From Rhizobiales bacterium UBA1912 (GTDB lineage Bacteria; Pseudomonadota; Alphaproteobacteria; Rhizobiales; Devosiaceae), in contig DDGC01000014.1 of NCBI GenBank assembly GCA_002337455.1, positions 146,251 to 210,250 of the forward strand: DNA of 64,000 nucleotides, given 5' to 3'. The notes beneath the pieces are model-generated. The model was not told where the DNA came from and ran no database searches. It saw only the letters and a list, made by a program, of their open reading frames with translations. Made by a program: the position numbers and the translations under genes. Positions 23,125-31,693 of the stretch are shown piece by piece. Positions within the stretch are counted from its first letter, which is position 1; every line of letters starts with the position of its first letter.

Positions 23125-24894
23125 CTAAACGAGCTGCCGCCCCTTCTCATCGATGATGGAGCCGATATTGGCGGTATCTGACAGGATAATCTCGTTGTGC
23201 GCCTTGCCCGACGGGATCATTGGCAGGCAGTTCTCGTCCTTTTCGACAAGCACATCGAACAGCACCGGCCCGTCGTAATCGAGCATTTCGGCAATCGCCG
23301 CATCGAGGTCCGCCGGAGTGTCGCAACGCACGCCCTTGGCGCCATAGGCTTCGGCCAACTTGACGAAATCGGGCAGCGATTCCGAATAGGAATGTGCATA
23401 GCGCGATCCGTGCAGCAGGTCCTGCCACTGGCGAACCATGCCCATGCGCTCATTGTTGAGAATGAATATCTTGACCGGCAGCCGGTACTGAACCGCAGTT
23501 GAAATCTCCTGCATGGTCATCTGCACGCTCGCCTCGCCGGCAATGTCGATGACCAGCGCGTCGGGGTGCGCAACCTGGACGCCCACGGCGGCCGGCAGGC
23601 CATAACCCATGGTGCCAAGCCCGCCAGACGTCATCCAGCGATTGGGCTTGTCGAAATGGAAGTGCTGTGCCGCCCACATCTGGTGCTGACCAACTTCGGT
23701 CGTGATGAACACATCCTTGGCCTGCGCCCTCGTTGCCGCATAGAGCCGTTCGATGGCGTATTGCGGCTTGATGGTGGTTTCGGAATTCTTGTAGCCCAGC
23801 GAATTGACCGCCCGCCACTTCTCGATCTGAGCCCACCAGGGTGCAATCGCCTCGCTGCGCGGTTGGTTGGTCTTGCTGCGATAGATGCGGATCATTTCTG
23901 AGAGAACCCGCGCACAATCGCCGATGATCGGAATATCGACGTTGACGACCTTGTTGATCGAGGACGGGTCGATATCGACATGGATCTTGCGGCTGCCCGG
24001 TGAGAACGCATCGATCCGCCCGGTGATCCGGTCGTCGAACCGCGCCCCGATATTGATCATGACGTCGCAATCATGCATCGCCAGATTGGCTTCATAGGTT
24101 CCGTGCATGCCCAGCATGCCCAGCCATTGCGCGTTCGATGCCGGGAAAGCGCCCAGCCCCATCAACGTCGACGTCACCGGAAAACCGGTCAGTTCGGCCA
24201 GCTCGCGCAAAAGCTCGGACGCTTCCGGCCCCGCATTGATGACCCCGCCCCCGGTATAGAAAACCGGGCGCTCGGCGCGCAGCATCAGATCCACGGCGGC
24301 CTCGATGGCGGCCAGATCGCCGTCCATCTGCGGCCTGTAGCTCTGATGGCGCAGCTTCTCGACATCGGGCGTGTAGTAGTCGCCCAGGGCGAACTGAATG
24401 TCCTTGGGAATATCGATCACCACTGGCCCCGGCCGCCCCGTCGTCGCGATCAGAAACGCTTCGTGCAGGACGCGCGGCAGGTCGTCGACGTGTTTGACGA
24501 GATAATTGTGCTTGGTGCAGCTGCGGGTGATCCCGACGGTATCGCATTCCTGGAAACCGTCAGTCCCGATCAGGTTGGTGGGCACCTGGGCTGTGATACA
24601 GACCAGCGGGATCGAGTCCATCAGCGCGTCGGTCAGCCCGGTCACGGCGTTTGTCGCGCCCGGCCCTGAAGTCACCAGAACCACGCCACACTTACCGGTC
24701 GAGCGGGCATAGCCCTCGGCCATGTGGGTCGCGCCCTGCTCGTGCCGGACAAGGATGTGCTCGATCTTGTCCTGCTGGAACATCGCGTCGTAGATCGGCA
24801 GGGCCGCGCCGCCGGGATAGCCGAAAATGTGCTCCACCCCGTTATCGGTCAGCGCCCTGATCACCATTTCCGCGCCGGTCATCTGTTCGGCCAT
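23125..24894 (-). CDS. ilvB: acetolactate synthase large (catalytic) subunit
   Basis: A 589-residue ThDP/FAD enzyme. GYPGGAALPIYDAM and HEQGATHMAEGYARSTGK include the catalytic Glu. The FAD-binding middle domain (FPASNAQWLGMLGMHGTYEANLAM) follows, and then the ThDP motif. That motif reads DIAGEASVQMTMQEISTA, with Glu at the position usually held by the Mg-binding Asp of GDG. It makes 2-acetolactate and 2-aceto-2-hydroxybutyrate, the first common step to valine, leucine and isoleucine. It heads the ilvBH operon and is preceded by a leader peptide and terminator (24946-25057), so expression should respond to charged Leu, Ile and Val tRNAs. The gene is also called ilvI. Confidence 0.97.
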   Translation of the reverse strand: MAEQMTGAEMVIRALTDNGVEHIFGYPGGAALPIYDAMFQQDKIEHILVRHEQGATHMAEGYARSTGKCGVVLVTSGPGATNAVTGLTDALMDSIPLVCITAQVPTNLIGTDGFQECDTVGITRSCTKHNYLVKHVDDLPRVLHEAFLIATTGRPGPVVIDIPKDIQFALGDYYTPDVEKLRHQSYRPQMDGDLAAIEAAVDLMLRAERPVFYTGGGVINAGPEASELLRELAELTGFPVTSTLMGLGAFPASNAQWLGMLGMHGTYEANLAMHDCDVMINIGARFDDRITGRIDAFSPGSRKIHVDIDPSSINKVVNVDIPIIGDCARVLSEMIRIYRSKTNQPRSEAIAPWWAQIEKWRAVNSLGYKNSETTIKPQYAIERLYAATRAQAKDVFITTEVGQHQMWAAQHFHFDKPNRWMTSGGLGTMGYGLPAAVGVQVAHPDALVIDIAGEASVQMTMQEISTAVQYRLPVKIFILNNERMGMVRQWQDLLHGSRYAHSYSESLPDFVKLAEAYGAKGVRCDTPADLDAAIAEMLDYDGPVLFDVLVEKDENCLPMIPSGKAHNEIILSDTANIGSIIDEKGRQLV

Positions 24895-24945
24895 CTCTCA
24901 GCCACTCCCTGCTTCAATTTCATCCCGCTACAGCCGGATTTGGAT

Positions 24946-24971
24946 AATAAAAAAGGCCCCGTGAGGGACCT
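24946..24971 (-). terminator. ilvBH attenuator terminator
   Basis: On the complement, AGGTCCC pairs with GGGGCCT (one T-G) around TCAC, followed by TTTTTTATT. It lies between the Leu/Ile/Val leader peptide and ilvB. CCCTCA in its stem-loop (24962-24967) can instead pair with TGAGGG at the leader stop codon (25007-25012), giving a mutually exclusive antiterminator. Confidence 0.85.
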
Positions 24972-24977
24972 GTGTTC

Positions 24978-25026
24978 GGCGCATCGCATTTCGCACGAGG
25001 GTTATGCCCTCATGTTGCGATGCGCC
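24978..25026 (-). promoter_or_regulatory. ilvBH leader control stem
   Basis: An 11-base perfect inverted repeat (GGCGCATCGCA in leader codons 11-14, TGCGATGCGCC at 24978-24988) encloses a smaller GAGGG/CCCTC hairpin. A translating ribosome would open this stem; a ribosome stalled upstream would allow it to form. It is thus the coupling element of the attenuator. Confidence 0.75.
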
Positions 25027-25057
25027 TGCGTACTACAAGAATAAGTGCCGTCTTCAC
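25010..25057 (-). CDS. ilv leader peptide MKTALILVVRRRIAT
   Basis: A 15-codon frame starts at GTG 25057, eight bases after GGAGA, and ends in TGA at 25010. Codons 5-9 encode Leu-Ile-Leu-Val-Val, the three end products of the pathway controlled by the downstream ilvBH operon. The stop codon lies in a segment able to pair with the terminator. This is the classical arrangement of translation-coupled attenuation; similar leaders are known for ilv operons in rhizobia. Confidence 0.88.
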   Translation of the reverse strand: MKTALILVVRRRIAT

Positions 25058-25137
25058 GGAAAGCGTCTCCAGATTTCGGCGCCATTGGTACCGCCGGGTA
25101 CGGCACCGGTCAAGCCAAAAAGCGGGCATGCCGAATC

Positions 25138-25172
25138 AAAAAGGCCCGTGCTGGGAAAGCACGAGCCCTTTT
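25138..25172 (-). terminator. intrinsic terminator of the lipoprotein gene
   Basis: On the complement, AAGGGCTCGTGCT pairs with AGCACGGGCCTTT around TTCCC (13 pairs with wobbles), ending in five T residues. It begins about 20 bases after the lipoprotein stop. Confidence 0.9.
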
Positions 25173-25192
25173 CTGTTGCCTTGCGCGGCAGA

Positions 25193-25462
25193 TTAGCTGC
25201 TCGGGCAAGCGTCCTTGTAGAGCGTTCCATCCGAAGCGCGATAGTAGCACTGGTTGGGTTCGCCAGCCACCTGGCCGACCAGCGCACCGGCGACACCGCC
25301 GACCACGCCGCCAACAACCGCGCCCTGCACGCTACCGGTGGTCACGCCACCGATGATTGCGCCGGCGCCAGCGCCGATAGCAGCGGTTTCCTGGGTACGG
25401 GTACAGGCCGAAATGGCCATAAGAGAAGTAAGGGCAACGCCGATAATAAATGCTTTTTTCAT
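25193..25462 (-). CDS. glycine-zipper lipoprotein
   Basis: An 89-residue protein from ATG 25462. A lipoprotein signal (MKKAFIIGVALTSLMAISAC) places the lipid-modified cysteine at residue 20. Residues 28-65 form a glycine zipper (GAGAGAIIGG, GAVVGGVVGGVAGALVG) of the kind that packs two helices in a membrane. The short C-terminal CYYRASDGTLYKDACPSS has two cysteines. Proteins of this type (OsmB/SlyB-like or YMGG-like) sit in the outer membrane and are often envelope-stress responsive; the exact role is unknown. It has its own terminator. The 315 bases upstream to the MATE gene hold a hairpin but no other gene. Confidence 0.85.
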   Translation of the reverse strand: MKKAFIIGVALTSLMAISACTRTQETAAIGAGAGAIIGGVTTGSVQGAVVGGVVGGVAGALVGQVAGEPNQCYYRASDGTLYKDACPSS

Positions 25463-25700
25463 TTCCAAGCCTCCTGCGACTTAACTCTAGAGTTCCCTCG
25501 CCATTAATGCGGTTAGCCGCTTTTGGTTCCGCGAGCGGGGCCCTTGGCCATACAATTTTCGACATGAAGCGAAACTGAACGCCGTCGACAATTTCTTAAC
25601 TTTCTCCATTTCGTGAACTTTTTCAAGTGGTTTGGCGCGCATCGCAACCGCTTCTCTTCCGCTGTCAGCGTCAATCCGCCTGGAACCAAGACCGCTGACA

Positions 25701-25728
25701 AGAACCCGATTCGCGTGTATCGGGTTCT
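25701..25728. promoter_or_regulatory. perfect inverted repeat upstream of MATE gene
   Basis: AGAACCCGA and TCGGGTTCT, nine-base perfect arms with a ten-base spacer, end 50 bases before the MATE start. It could be an operator or a leader hairpin. Confidence 0.4.
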
Positions 25729-25777
25729 GTTCACCCATCGCCATCAAGCGCTGGGCGCGGCTTGGGAAGGCCAGAAC

Positions 25778-27181
25778 ATGAATACGACCGACACGATGCG
25801 CACCGCGCCCGGCTGGGCTGCGGAGCTGCGCGCCACTTTTCTGCTCGCCTGGCCGCTTGTGGTCGCGCAGGTGGCCCAGAACGCGCTGTTCACCACCGAC
25901 GTCATCATGATGGGCTGGCTGGGCCCCGAATATCTGGCCGCCGGCACGCTGGCCACGTCATTTTTCACGCCCTTCCTGCTGCTCGGCGGCGGCATCGTTT
26001 CCGCTGTTGCCCCGCTCGCCGCTCAGGCACTGGGCGCGCGGCAGATCAAGAACGTGCGCCGCACAGCACGTCAGGGGTTCTGGGCCGGCATCGTCGTCGC
26101 CACGTTGCTCTTCCCGCTCATCTGGCAAATCGAACACATTCTGCTCGCCACGGGACAAGAACCGGAACTGGCCCGTATGGCGGAACAATACATGCACATT
26201 GCTGTCCTTGTGCTGTATCCCGGGCTCGGGCTGTTCGCCATTCGCTCGTTCCTGTCGGCGCTCGGCTCCACCCAGATCATCCTCTACGTCACCCTCGCGG
26301 GCGTCGTCGTGAATGCCGCGATCAACTATTGCCTGATTTTTGGCAATTTCGGCTTCCCGCGGCTCGAACTGCAAGGCGCTGCCATCGCCACAGTGCTGAC
26401 CAACCTCATAATGTTCGGCCTGCTGCTCGCCTACACGCTCACGCACCGCAAATACCGCCGCTTCCACATCCTTGTGCGCTTCTGGAAGCCCGACTGGCTG
26501 CGGTTCAGGGAAATTTTCCGCATCGGCACGCCCATCGGGCTCACGCTGATGGCCGAAGTCGGCATGTTTGCGGTCGCCGCCATCTTCATGGGCTGGCACG
26601 GCACGGATGCGCTTGCCGCTCACGCCGTGGCCCTGCAATGCGCCTCATTTGCCTTCATGGTGCCGCTCGGCCTCTCCATGGCCGCTACCGTGCGTGTCGG
26701 CCTTGCCTTCGGCGCTGGCAGCGACCGCGGTATTGCCCAGGCCGGCTGGGTTGCGATGATTATCGGCACCGGCTTCATGGTCATTACCTGCGTACTGTTT
26801 CTCACCATGCCGCAGATTTTTACCCGCCTGTTCCTCGACCCCACCGATCCGGGCAACCTCGCCGCCCTCGCCATGGCGACGACCTTTCTTGCCATCGCGG
26901 GCCTGTTCCAGATCGTCGACGGCGCGCAGGTCGTGGCCGTCCATATCCTGCGCGGATTGAACGACACCAAGATCCCCATGTATATCGCCCTGTTCGGCTA
27001 TTGGTGTGTCGGCATGCCCACCGCATGGTATTTGGGTTCGCCCGACCGGCTGGCGGGCATCGGCATCTGGCTCGGCCTCGCCGCCGGCCTTGCCTTCTGC
27101 GCCGTCGTCCTCACCGCCCGTTTCGCCATGCGCGACAGGCTGGGCCTGATCGACAGACGCCGGATGGTCGCGGCCGCCTAG
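25778..27181 (+). CDS. MATE family multidrug efflux transporter
   Basis: A 467-residue protein with twelve predicted helices from ATG 25778 (GGGAAGG upstream). LLAWPLVVAQVAQNALFTTDVIMMGWLGPEYLAAGTLA is the N-terminal MatE half. The second half repeats the pattern (GTPIGLTLMAEVGMFAVAAIFMGWHGTDALAAHAVALQCASF). NorM-like pumps use Na+ or H+ gradients to expel cationic drugs and dyes. The hydrophilic linker near residues 225-240 is typical. An open extension upstream of 25778 overlaps the promoter region and is not used. Confidence 0.93.
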   Translation: MNTTDTMRTAPGWAAELRATFLLAWPLVVAQVAQNALFTTDVIMMGWLGPEYLAAGTLATSFFTPFLLLGGGIVSAVAPLAAQALGARQIKNVRRTARQGFWAGIVVATLLFPLIWQIEHILLATGQEPELARMAEQYMHIAVLVLYPGLGLFAIRSFLSALGSTQIILYVTLAGVVVNAAINYCLIFGNFGFPRLELQGAAIATVLTNLIMFGLLLAYTLTHRKYRRFHILVRFWKPDWLRFREIFRIGTPIGLTLMAEVGMFAVAAIFMGWHGTDALAAHAVALQCASFAFMVPLGLSMAATVRVGLAFGAGSDRGIAQAGWVAMIIGTGFMVITCVLFLTMPQIFTRLFLDPTDPGNLAALAMATTFLAIAGLFQIVDGAQVVAVHILRGLNDTKIPMYIALFGYWCVGMPTAWYLGSPDRLAGIGIWLGLAAGLAFCAVVLTARFAMRDRLGLIDRRRMVAAA

Positions 27182-27283
27182 AACATTTGCGCAATCTCCC
27201 GAAAGCAAGGGTTTACCGCGTTCGGGATGTCTCGTTGCGTGAAGTCGCGACTGCCCGCAGTCTCACCCCTTCCGGGGGATGTT

Positions 27284-27592
27284 ATGGCCAATCGTCTGTC
27301 ATCATTGCCGCTGCAACTGGGCGCCGCCGCCGCCCTTGGCTTTGCTGGATTCTATGGCTTTGCCAGTCCACAAGGGTTCAACGAGCTGCTTTCGGCTGTA
27401 GAGGCGGGCCAGAAGATCATATCCAGTGATTGCAGCATCAAGGGCAACATCTCATCCTCGGGCGAACGCATCTTTCATGTTCCCGGGCAACGCTACTACT
27501 CGGTAACGCGGATCGACGCGATGGCTGGAGAACGATGGTTCTGCTCCCCCGCCGAAGCCCTTGCTGCCGGCTGGCGCCCCTCTCGGGTCTAA
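27284..27592 (+). CDS. small membrane-anchored protein with GERWFCS motif
   Basis: A 102-residue protein from ATG 27284 with GGGGGA upstream. One N-terminal helix (about residues 10-27) is followed by a ~55-residue domain: SSDCSIKGNISSSGERIFHVPGQ, then YYSVTRI and GERWFCSPAEALAAGWRPS. This module occurs in rhizobia alone and behind thermonuclease domains (ExoI-like proteins) and resembles what is annotated as the sunset domain. The two cysteines and the IKGNIS/HVPGQ core are conserved in my memory of the family. No function is established. It converges on pncB with a two-base gap. Confidence 0.65.
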   Translation: MANRLSSLPLQLGAAAALGFAGFYGFASPQGFNELLSAVEAGQKIISSDCSIKGNISSSGERIFHVPGQRYYSVTRIDAMAGERWFCSPAEALAAGWRPSRV

Positions 27593-27594
27593 AA

Positions 27595-28908
27595 TCAGAC
27601 CACCACCGCCTGCTCGGCCATCTCCGCATCCCCAAACACCCGCAAATAGCGGGCGATTTCCGCGGGGTCACCCACCGCCTTCGCCGGGTTGTCCGAGAGT
27701 TTCACCGCCGGACGCCCATTGGCGCTCGATACCTTGATGACCAGCGAGATCGGCTTGAGCTGCGGGGTGTGCATCGGCGCCGTCCCGGCAAAATCATTGG
27801 TGAGGTTCGTGCCCCAGCCAAAGCTCATCCGCACCTTGCCATCGAAATGCCGGTAGGCAGCGTCAATCGTCTCGATATCGAGCCCGTCGGAAAAGATCAG
27901 CAACTTCTCCTTTGGGTCGCGACCATGCGCCTTCCACCATTCGATGATCTTTTCACCGCCCTCGATGGCCGGCGCGCTGTCGGGCCGGAAGCCTGTCCAG
28001 TCGGCCACCCAGTCAGGCGCGTTTTCGAGGAACGACGCAGTCCCGAACGCATCGGGCAAAACGATCAGCAGGTTGCCGTCGTAATAGCTTTGCCAGTCTT
28101 TGAGCACCTGATACGGCGCTTCCTTGAGCGCCTCGTCCCCCTCGGCCAGCGCCGCGGCCACCATCGGCAATTCATGCGCATTGGTGCCCAGCGCCTCAAG
28201 ATCCGTGTCCATGGCCAAAAGCACGTTGGAGGTGCCCGTCAGGGCCTCCCCCAACCCTTCCTTGAGCGCTTCCACGCACCAGCGCTGCCAAAGGAATGAA
28301 TGCCGCCGCCGCGTCCCGAAATCGGAAATTTTCAGATCGGGGAGCTTTTTCAGCCGCTCGACCTTCTCCCAGGTCTTGGCCTTGGCCCGCGCATAGAGCA
28401 CGTCGAGCGCAAACCGCCCCATGCCCCGCATGGCGCGGCGCGAGCGCAATTCATTGATGATGGCCAGCGCGGGAATTTCCCACATGGCCGTCTCGACCCA
28501 TTTACCGGGAAAATGCAGTTCGAACTGCCCATCGCGTTCGCTCAGCTCGTATTCGGGCAACTGGAAGTTTTCCAGCCAGGCCAGAAACTGCGGCGAAAAG
28601 ATCTGCTTGGTGCCGTAAAAACTGTTACCCGCCAGCCAGATCATTTCCTTTTTCGTGAACCGCAGCGTGCGCGCATGATCGAGCTGCTCTCGCAACTCGT
28701 CGATATCGACTTCGTCGGCCAGCCGCACACTGGTCGTGCGGTTTGTCAGCGAGAACGTCGCGTCGACATCCCGATACAACCCCCAGATCATCTGCAGCAT
28801 CAACAGCTTGTAGAAATCGGTGTCGAGCAGCGAACGGATGATCGGATCGAGTTTGAACGTATGGTTGAAAACGCGCCGCGCAATGTCGGTCTTGGACGAC
28901 GAGCTCAA
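27595..28908 (-). CDS. pncB: nicotinate phosphoribosyltransferase
   Basis: A 437-residue protein. LDTDFYKLLMLQMIW, FSLTNRTTSVRLAD, GNSFYGTKQIFSPQFLAWL, ELRSRRAMRGMGRFALDVLYARAK, SDFGTRRRHSFLWQRWCVEAL and GTSNVLLAMDTDLEALGTNAHELPM are the NAPRTase signatures. It makes nicotinate mononucleotide from nicotinate, PRPP and ATP in NAD salvage. The start is TTG 28908, nine bases after AGGAG, and overlaps the pncA stop as TTGA. The enzymes catalyse consecutive steps, so translational coupling makes functional sense. Confidence 0.95.
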   Translation of the reverse strand: MSSSSKTDIARRVFNHTFKLDPIIRSLLDTDFYKLLMLQMIWGLYRDVDATFSLTNRTTSVRLADEVDIDELREQLDHARTLRFTKKEMIWLAGNSFYGTKQIFSPQFLAWLENFQLPEYELSERDGQFELHFPGKWVETAMWEIPALAIINELRSRRAMRGMGRFALDVLYARAKAKTWEKVERLKKLPDLKISDFGTRRRHSFLWQRWCVEALKEGLGEALTGTSNVLLAMDTDLEALGTNAHELPMVAAALAEGDEALKEAPYQVLKDWQSYYDGNLLIVLPDAFGTASFLENAPDWVADWTGFRPDSAPAIEGGEKIIEWWKAHGRDPKEKLLIFSDGLDIETIDAAYRHFDGKVRMSFGWGTNLTNDFAGTAPMHTPQLKPISLVIKVSSANGRPAVKLSDNPAKAVGDPAEIARYLRVFGDAEMAEQAVVV

Positions 28909-29504
28909 ATTACGTCCACTCCTGCTGCCTTCATCTTGCTGATCATCGTTTCCATCGACCCCATCAAATCGATCCCCCGGCACGCCTCGAGCAGCACACG
29001 CGCCGAAAACCCCTGCCCCACAGCATCGAGCGCCGAATAGGCAACGCAGAAATCGGTGGCCAGCCCCACAAATGTCAGCTCGCTCATCCCCCGCTCGCGC
29101 AGATATCCTGTGAGCCCCGTCGGCGTCGTGTGATCGTTCTCGAAAAACGCCGAATAGGAATCGATTTGCGTCCGAAAGCCCTTTCGGATGACCAGTTCGG
29201 CCGGCATGAGGTTCAACTCGGGGTGGAAATCGGCGCCGTGGCTGCCCTGGATGCAATGGTCCGGCCACAGCGTCTGGTTGCCATAAGCCATCTCAACGCT
29301 ATCGAACGGCGCTTTTCCCGCATGCTGGGAGGCAAAGCTGGAATGGTTCGCAGTGTGCCAATCCTGGGTCAGCAGGACATGGTCGAACTGCCCCATCAAC
29401 TGGTTGATGACGGGCACCACCTGGTCGCCCCCTTCCACCGCCAGGGCGCCTCCGGGGCAGAAATCGTTCTGCACATCGATGACGATCAACGCTTTTCCGG
29501 CCAT
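28905..29504 (-). CDS. pncA: nicotinamidase
   Basis: A 199-residue cysteine hydrolase. ALIVIDVQNDFCPGGAL contains catalytic Asp10. TQDWHTANHSSF carries the metal-binding Asp and His residues, VIRKG carries the Lys, and GLATDFCVAYSALDA the nucleophilic Cys. WPDHCIQGSHGADFHP is also typical. It deamidates nicotinamide to nicotinate, the substrate of the coupled pncB product. Its stop overlaps the pncB start. Confidence 0.96.
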   Translation of the reverse strand: MAGKALIVIDVQNDFCPGGALAVEGGDQVVPVINQLMGQFDHVLLTQDWHTANHSSFASQHAGKAPFDSVEMAYGNQTLWPDHCIQGSHGADFHPELNLMPAELVIRKGFRTQIDSYSAFFENDHTTPTGLTGYLRERGMSELTFVGLATDFCVAYSALDAVGQGFSARVLLEACRGIDLMGSMETMISKMKAAGVDVI

Positions 29505-29558
29505 GGGCGCCTCCCCAAATCAAAGTCACGCGCACTACTGCAAGCCGTGCGCGCCGCG

Positions 29559-30128
29559 TCAACTCCCCACGCGCGCGTGTTCCTGCGAGAGCATGCCCAT
29601 GATGACGCCCGCGGCCTCTTGCTCAACCCCCGCCGCTTCAAGCACAGCAACCGCAAAGCTCGCCGGCGCGGGGGCTGCCGCCGTAATGATCCGCCCGTCG
29701 CGCACCGCCTGCGGCTGATCGCGGTAATGCGCCGCACCCTGATAGGTTTTTACTGCCTGCAGATAGTCCAGCCCGTTTGAGGTATGCGCCACATCATCGA
29801 GCAGCCCGGCTCGCGCCAGCGCCAGCGTTGCACCGCAAATGCCGGCAACGGCACACCCGTTCTCGTAAGCTTCTTTAAGGCGTTCCTCGATCTCGGGCGG
29901 TGTGTCACTCCCAAATGCCGGCCCACCGCACACCACGACAATGCCACCATCCGGTGCCGAAAATCGCTCCAGCGCGCCCGTCTTCAGTCCCGAAATCCCC
30001 GTCACCGCCCCGCCCTCGGCGGAGACGAACTTGATATCGGCGCTGTAAAACGCGCCGCCTATACCGGCAAGCACTCCGATTTCCCAATCGGAATAGCCTT
30101 CGGTGAGCACGATAGTGATCGCAAGCAT
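29559..30128 (-). CDS. DJ-1/PfpI family protein
   Basis: A 189-residue protein. The nucleophile elbow AVAGICGATLALARAGLL places Cys98 in the strained turn, and Glu16 (SDWEIG) is the partner glutamate of the family. VVVCGGP and HTSNGLDYLQ are conserved. Members act as glyoxalases, deglycases, chaperones or amidases; the YYQGAAHYRDQPQAVRDGRIITA-like region here (KTYQGAAHYRDQP) resembles ThiJ-type proteins. An AAGGAGAATGAC site precedes the start. It is alone after pncA with a 54-base gap. Confidence 0.87.
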   Translation of the reverse strand: MLAITIVLTEGYSDWEIGVLAGIGGAFYSADIKFVSAEGGAVTGISGLKTGALERFSAPDGGIVVVCGGPAFGSDTPPEIEERLKEAYENGCAVAGICGATLALARAGLLDDVAHTSNGLDYLQAVKTYQGAAHYRDQPQAVRDGRIITAAAPAPASFAVAVLEAAGVEQEAAGVIMGMLSQEHARVGS

Positions 30129-30243
30129 GTCATTCTCCTTGTTAGACGAACCTGTCGATGCGCTACCTAGCCGGGTTCACTGACAACCCATGTCAGCATC
30201 TTCCCACTTGACGACCGATAATCGTTCGGGCTCCCTTCGTCCC

Positions 30244-30720
30244 ATGACAGACTTGCGCCAATCCGAACTCCGCGTCGCCGCCGACCTCGCCCGCCACAAC
30301 CTCCCCGGCAGCATTGTCGTGCTGGAGCAGCTTGCGACGACTGCCGTCATGGCAGCCGAGGCGGTGGGCGTCGAAGTGGGCCGCATCGTCAAATCGCTGG
30401 TCTTTGTCGGCGAGGAAACCGGCGAGCCGATCATGGTGCTGGTCTCGGGCGCCAATCGCGTCCATGAAAAACGCACCGGTCGCCAGATCGGCCAGAAGCT
30501 GGGCCGCGCCGATGCCGATCTGGTGCGCGACGCCACCGGATTTACCATCGGCGGCGTTTCGCCACTGGGACAAACCAAATCCATTCCCATCTATATGGAC
30601 CAGGATCTGTTCGCGTTTCAAACAGTCTGGGCTGCCGCGGGAAATGCGCGATCCGTGTTTGAAATCGCACCGGACGATCTCGCCCGCGTCACAGGCGCGG
30701 CCCGCATCACCGTCACCTGA
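30244..30720 (+). CDS. YbaK/ProX-like aminoacyl-tRNA deacylase
   Basis: A 158-residue protein from ATG 30244; an upstream ATG at 30190 is possible. The YbaK fold signatures are VGRIVKSLVFVGEETGEPIMVLVSGANRV with catalytic-type Lys, and then LVRDATGFTIGGVSPLGQ. These proteins hydrolyse mischarged tRNAs such as Cys-tRNAPro or Ala-tRNAPro in trans; specificity cannot be assigned from sequence alone. The exchanger gene follows after 22 bases and may be co-transcribed. Confidence 0.85.
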   Translation: MTDLRQSELRVAADLARHNLPGSIVVLEQLATTAVMAAEAVGVEVGRIVKSLVFVGEETGEPIMVLVSGANRVHEKRTGRQIGQKLGRADADLVRDATGFTIGGVSPLGQTKSIPIYMDQDLFAFQTVWAAAGNARSVFEIAPDDLARVTGAARITVT

Positions 30721-30742
30721 CCTTCCAGGAGCTCACACAAAA

Positions 30743-31693
30743 ATGGTCTATCTCTTGCTCGTCGTCGGCCTCATTCTGCTCGTGGCAGGTGGCGAAGGTT
30801 TCGTGCGCGGCTCGGTTGCCATTGCCGAAAAGCTGGGCATGTCCCCGCTTTTGATCGGGCTGACGCTTGTCGGCTTCGGCACTTCGCTGCCTGAACTGGT
30901 GACCTCGGTTCAGGCCGCACTTGATGGCGCGCCCGGCATTGCGGTTGGCAATGTGGTCGGCTCCAACATCGCCAATATCCTGCTTATCCTGGGCATCACC
31001 GCGCTTCTCTACCCCATCGCCGTGGACAAGGCCGTGCTGCGCCGCGATGGCTCGGTGCTGGTACTGGCCTCACTGGCCGCCCTCACCATCGTTGTGATCG
31101 GCACGCTGGGACGCATGGCCGGACTGGTTCTTGTCGCCCTGCTCATCGCTTATCTGACCCATTCCTATTTGTCAGATCGCAAGGCGCAGGCGTCGGCCAG
31201 CCTTGCCTCGGAAGTCGAAGCCACCGGCGGCAAACAGCCGGTCCTCATGTCGATCCTGTTCGTCATCGGCGGCCTCGCGCTCACAGTTCTGGGCGCCCGC
31301 CTCCTGGTGTCGAGCGCCGTCGAAATCGCCACGGCGCTTGGCGTCTCGGAAACGATCATCGGGCTGACCGTCGTCGCCATCGGCACCTCGCTGCCCGAAC
31401 TGGTCACCTCCGTCGTCGCTGCGCTCCGCCGTCACACCGATCTGGCGCTGGGCAACATCATCGGGTCCAACATCTTCAACGTCTTCTCGATTCTGGGCAT
31501 CACCGCCCTGATCCAGCCCATCCCCGTCCCCGGCGAAATCATCGAGCTCGACATCTGGGTCATGCTCGGCGCCACGGCACTCCTGCTGGCCTTCTCTTAC
31601 ACCCAACGCGAAATCGTCCGCTGGGAAGGCGGCGTGCTGCTGGCCCTCTACGTGGCCTATATCGGCTGGCTCGGGCTCGGGGCGCTGGGCTAA
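30743..31693 (+). CDS. calcium/sodium antiporter (CaCA family, YrbG-like)
   Basis: A 316-residue protein with ten helices built from two inverted halves. Each half carries the alpha-repeat pair: VGFGTSLPELVTSV with GNVVGSNIANILLILG, and VAIGTSLPELVTSV with GNIIGSNIFNVFSILG. These glutamates and asparagines bind the exchanged cations. AGGAG lies about 15 bases before ATG 30743. It exchanges Ca2+ for Na+ or H+ across the inner membrane. It overlaps the end of the convergent miaA by four bases. Confidence 0.94.
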   Translation: MVYLLLVVGLILLVAGGEGFVRGSVAIAEKLGMSPLLIGLTLVGFGTSLPELVTSVQAALDGAPGIAVGNVVGSNIANILLILGITALLYPIAVDKAVLRRDGSVLVLASLAALTIVVIGTLGRMAGLVLVALLIAYLTHSYLSDRKAQASASLASEVEATGGKQPVLMSILFVIGGLALTVLGARLLVSSAVEIATALGVSETIIGLTVVAIGTSLPELVTSVVAALRRHTDLALGNIIGSNIFNVFSILGITALIQPIPVPGEIIELDIWVMLGATALLLAFSYTQREIVRWEGGVLLALYVAYIGWLGLGALG

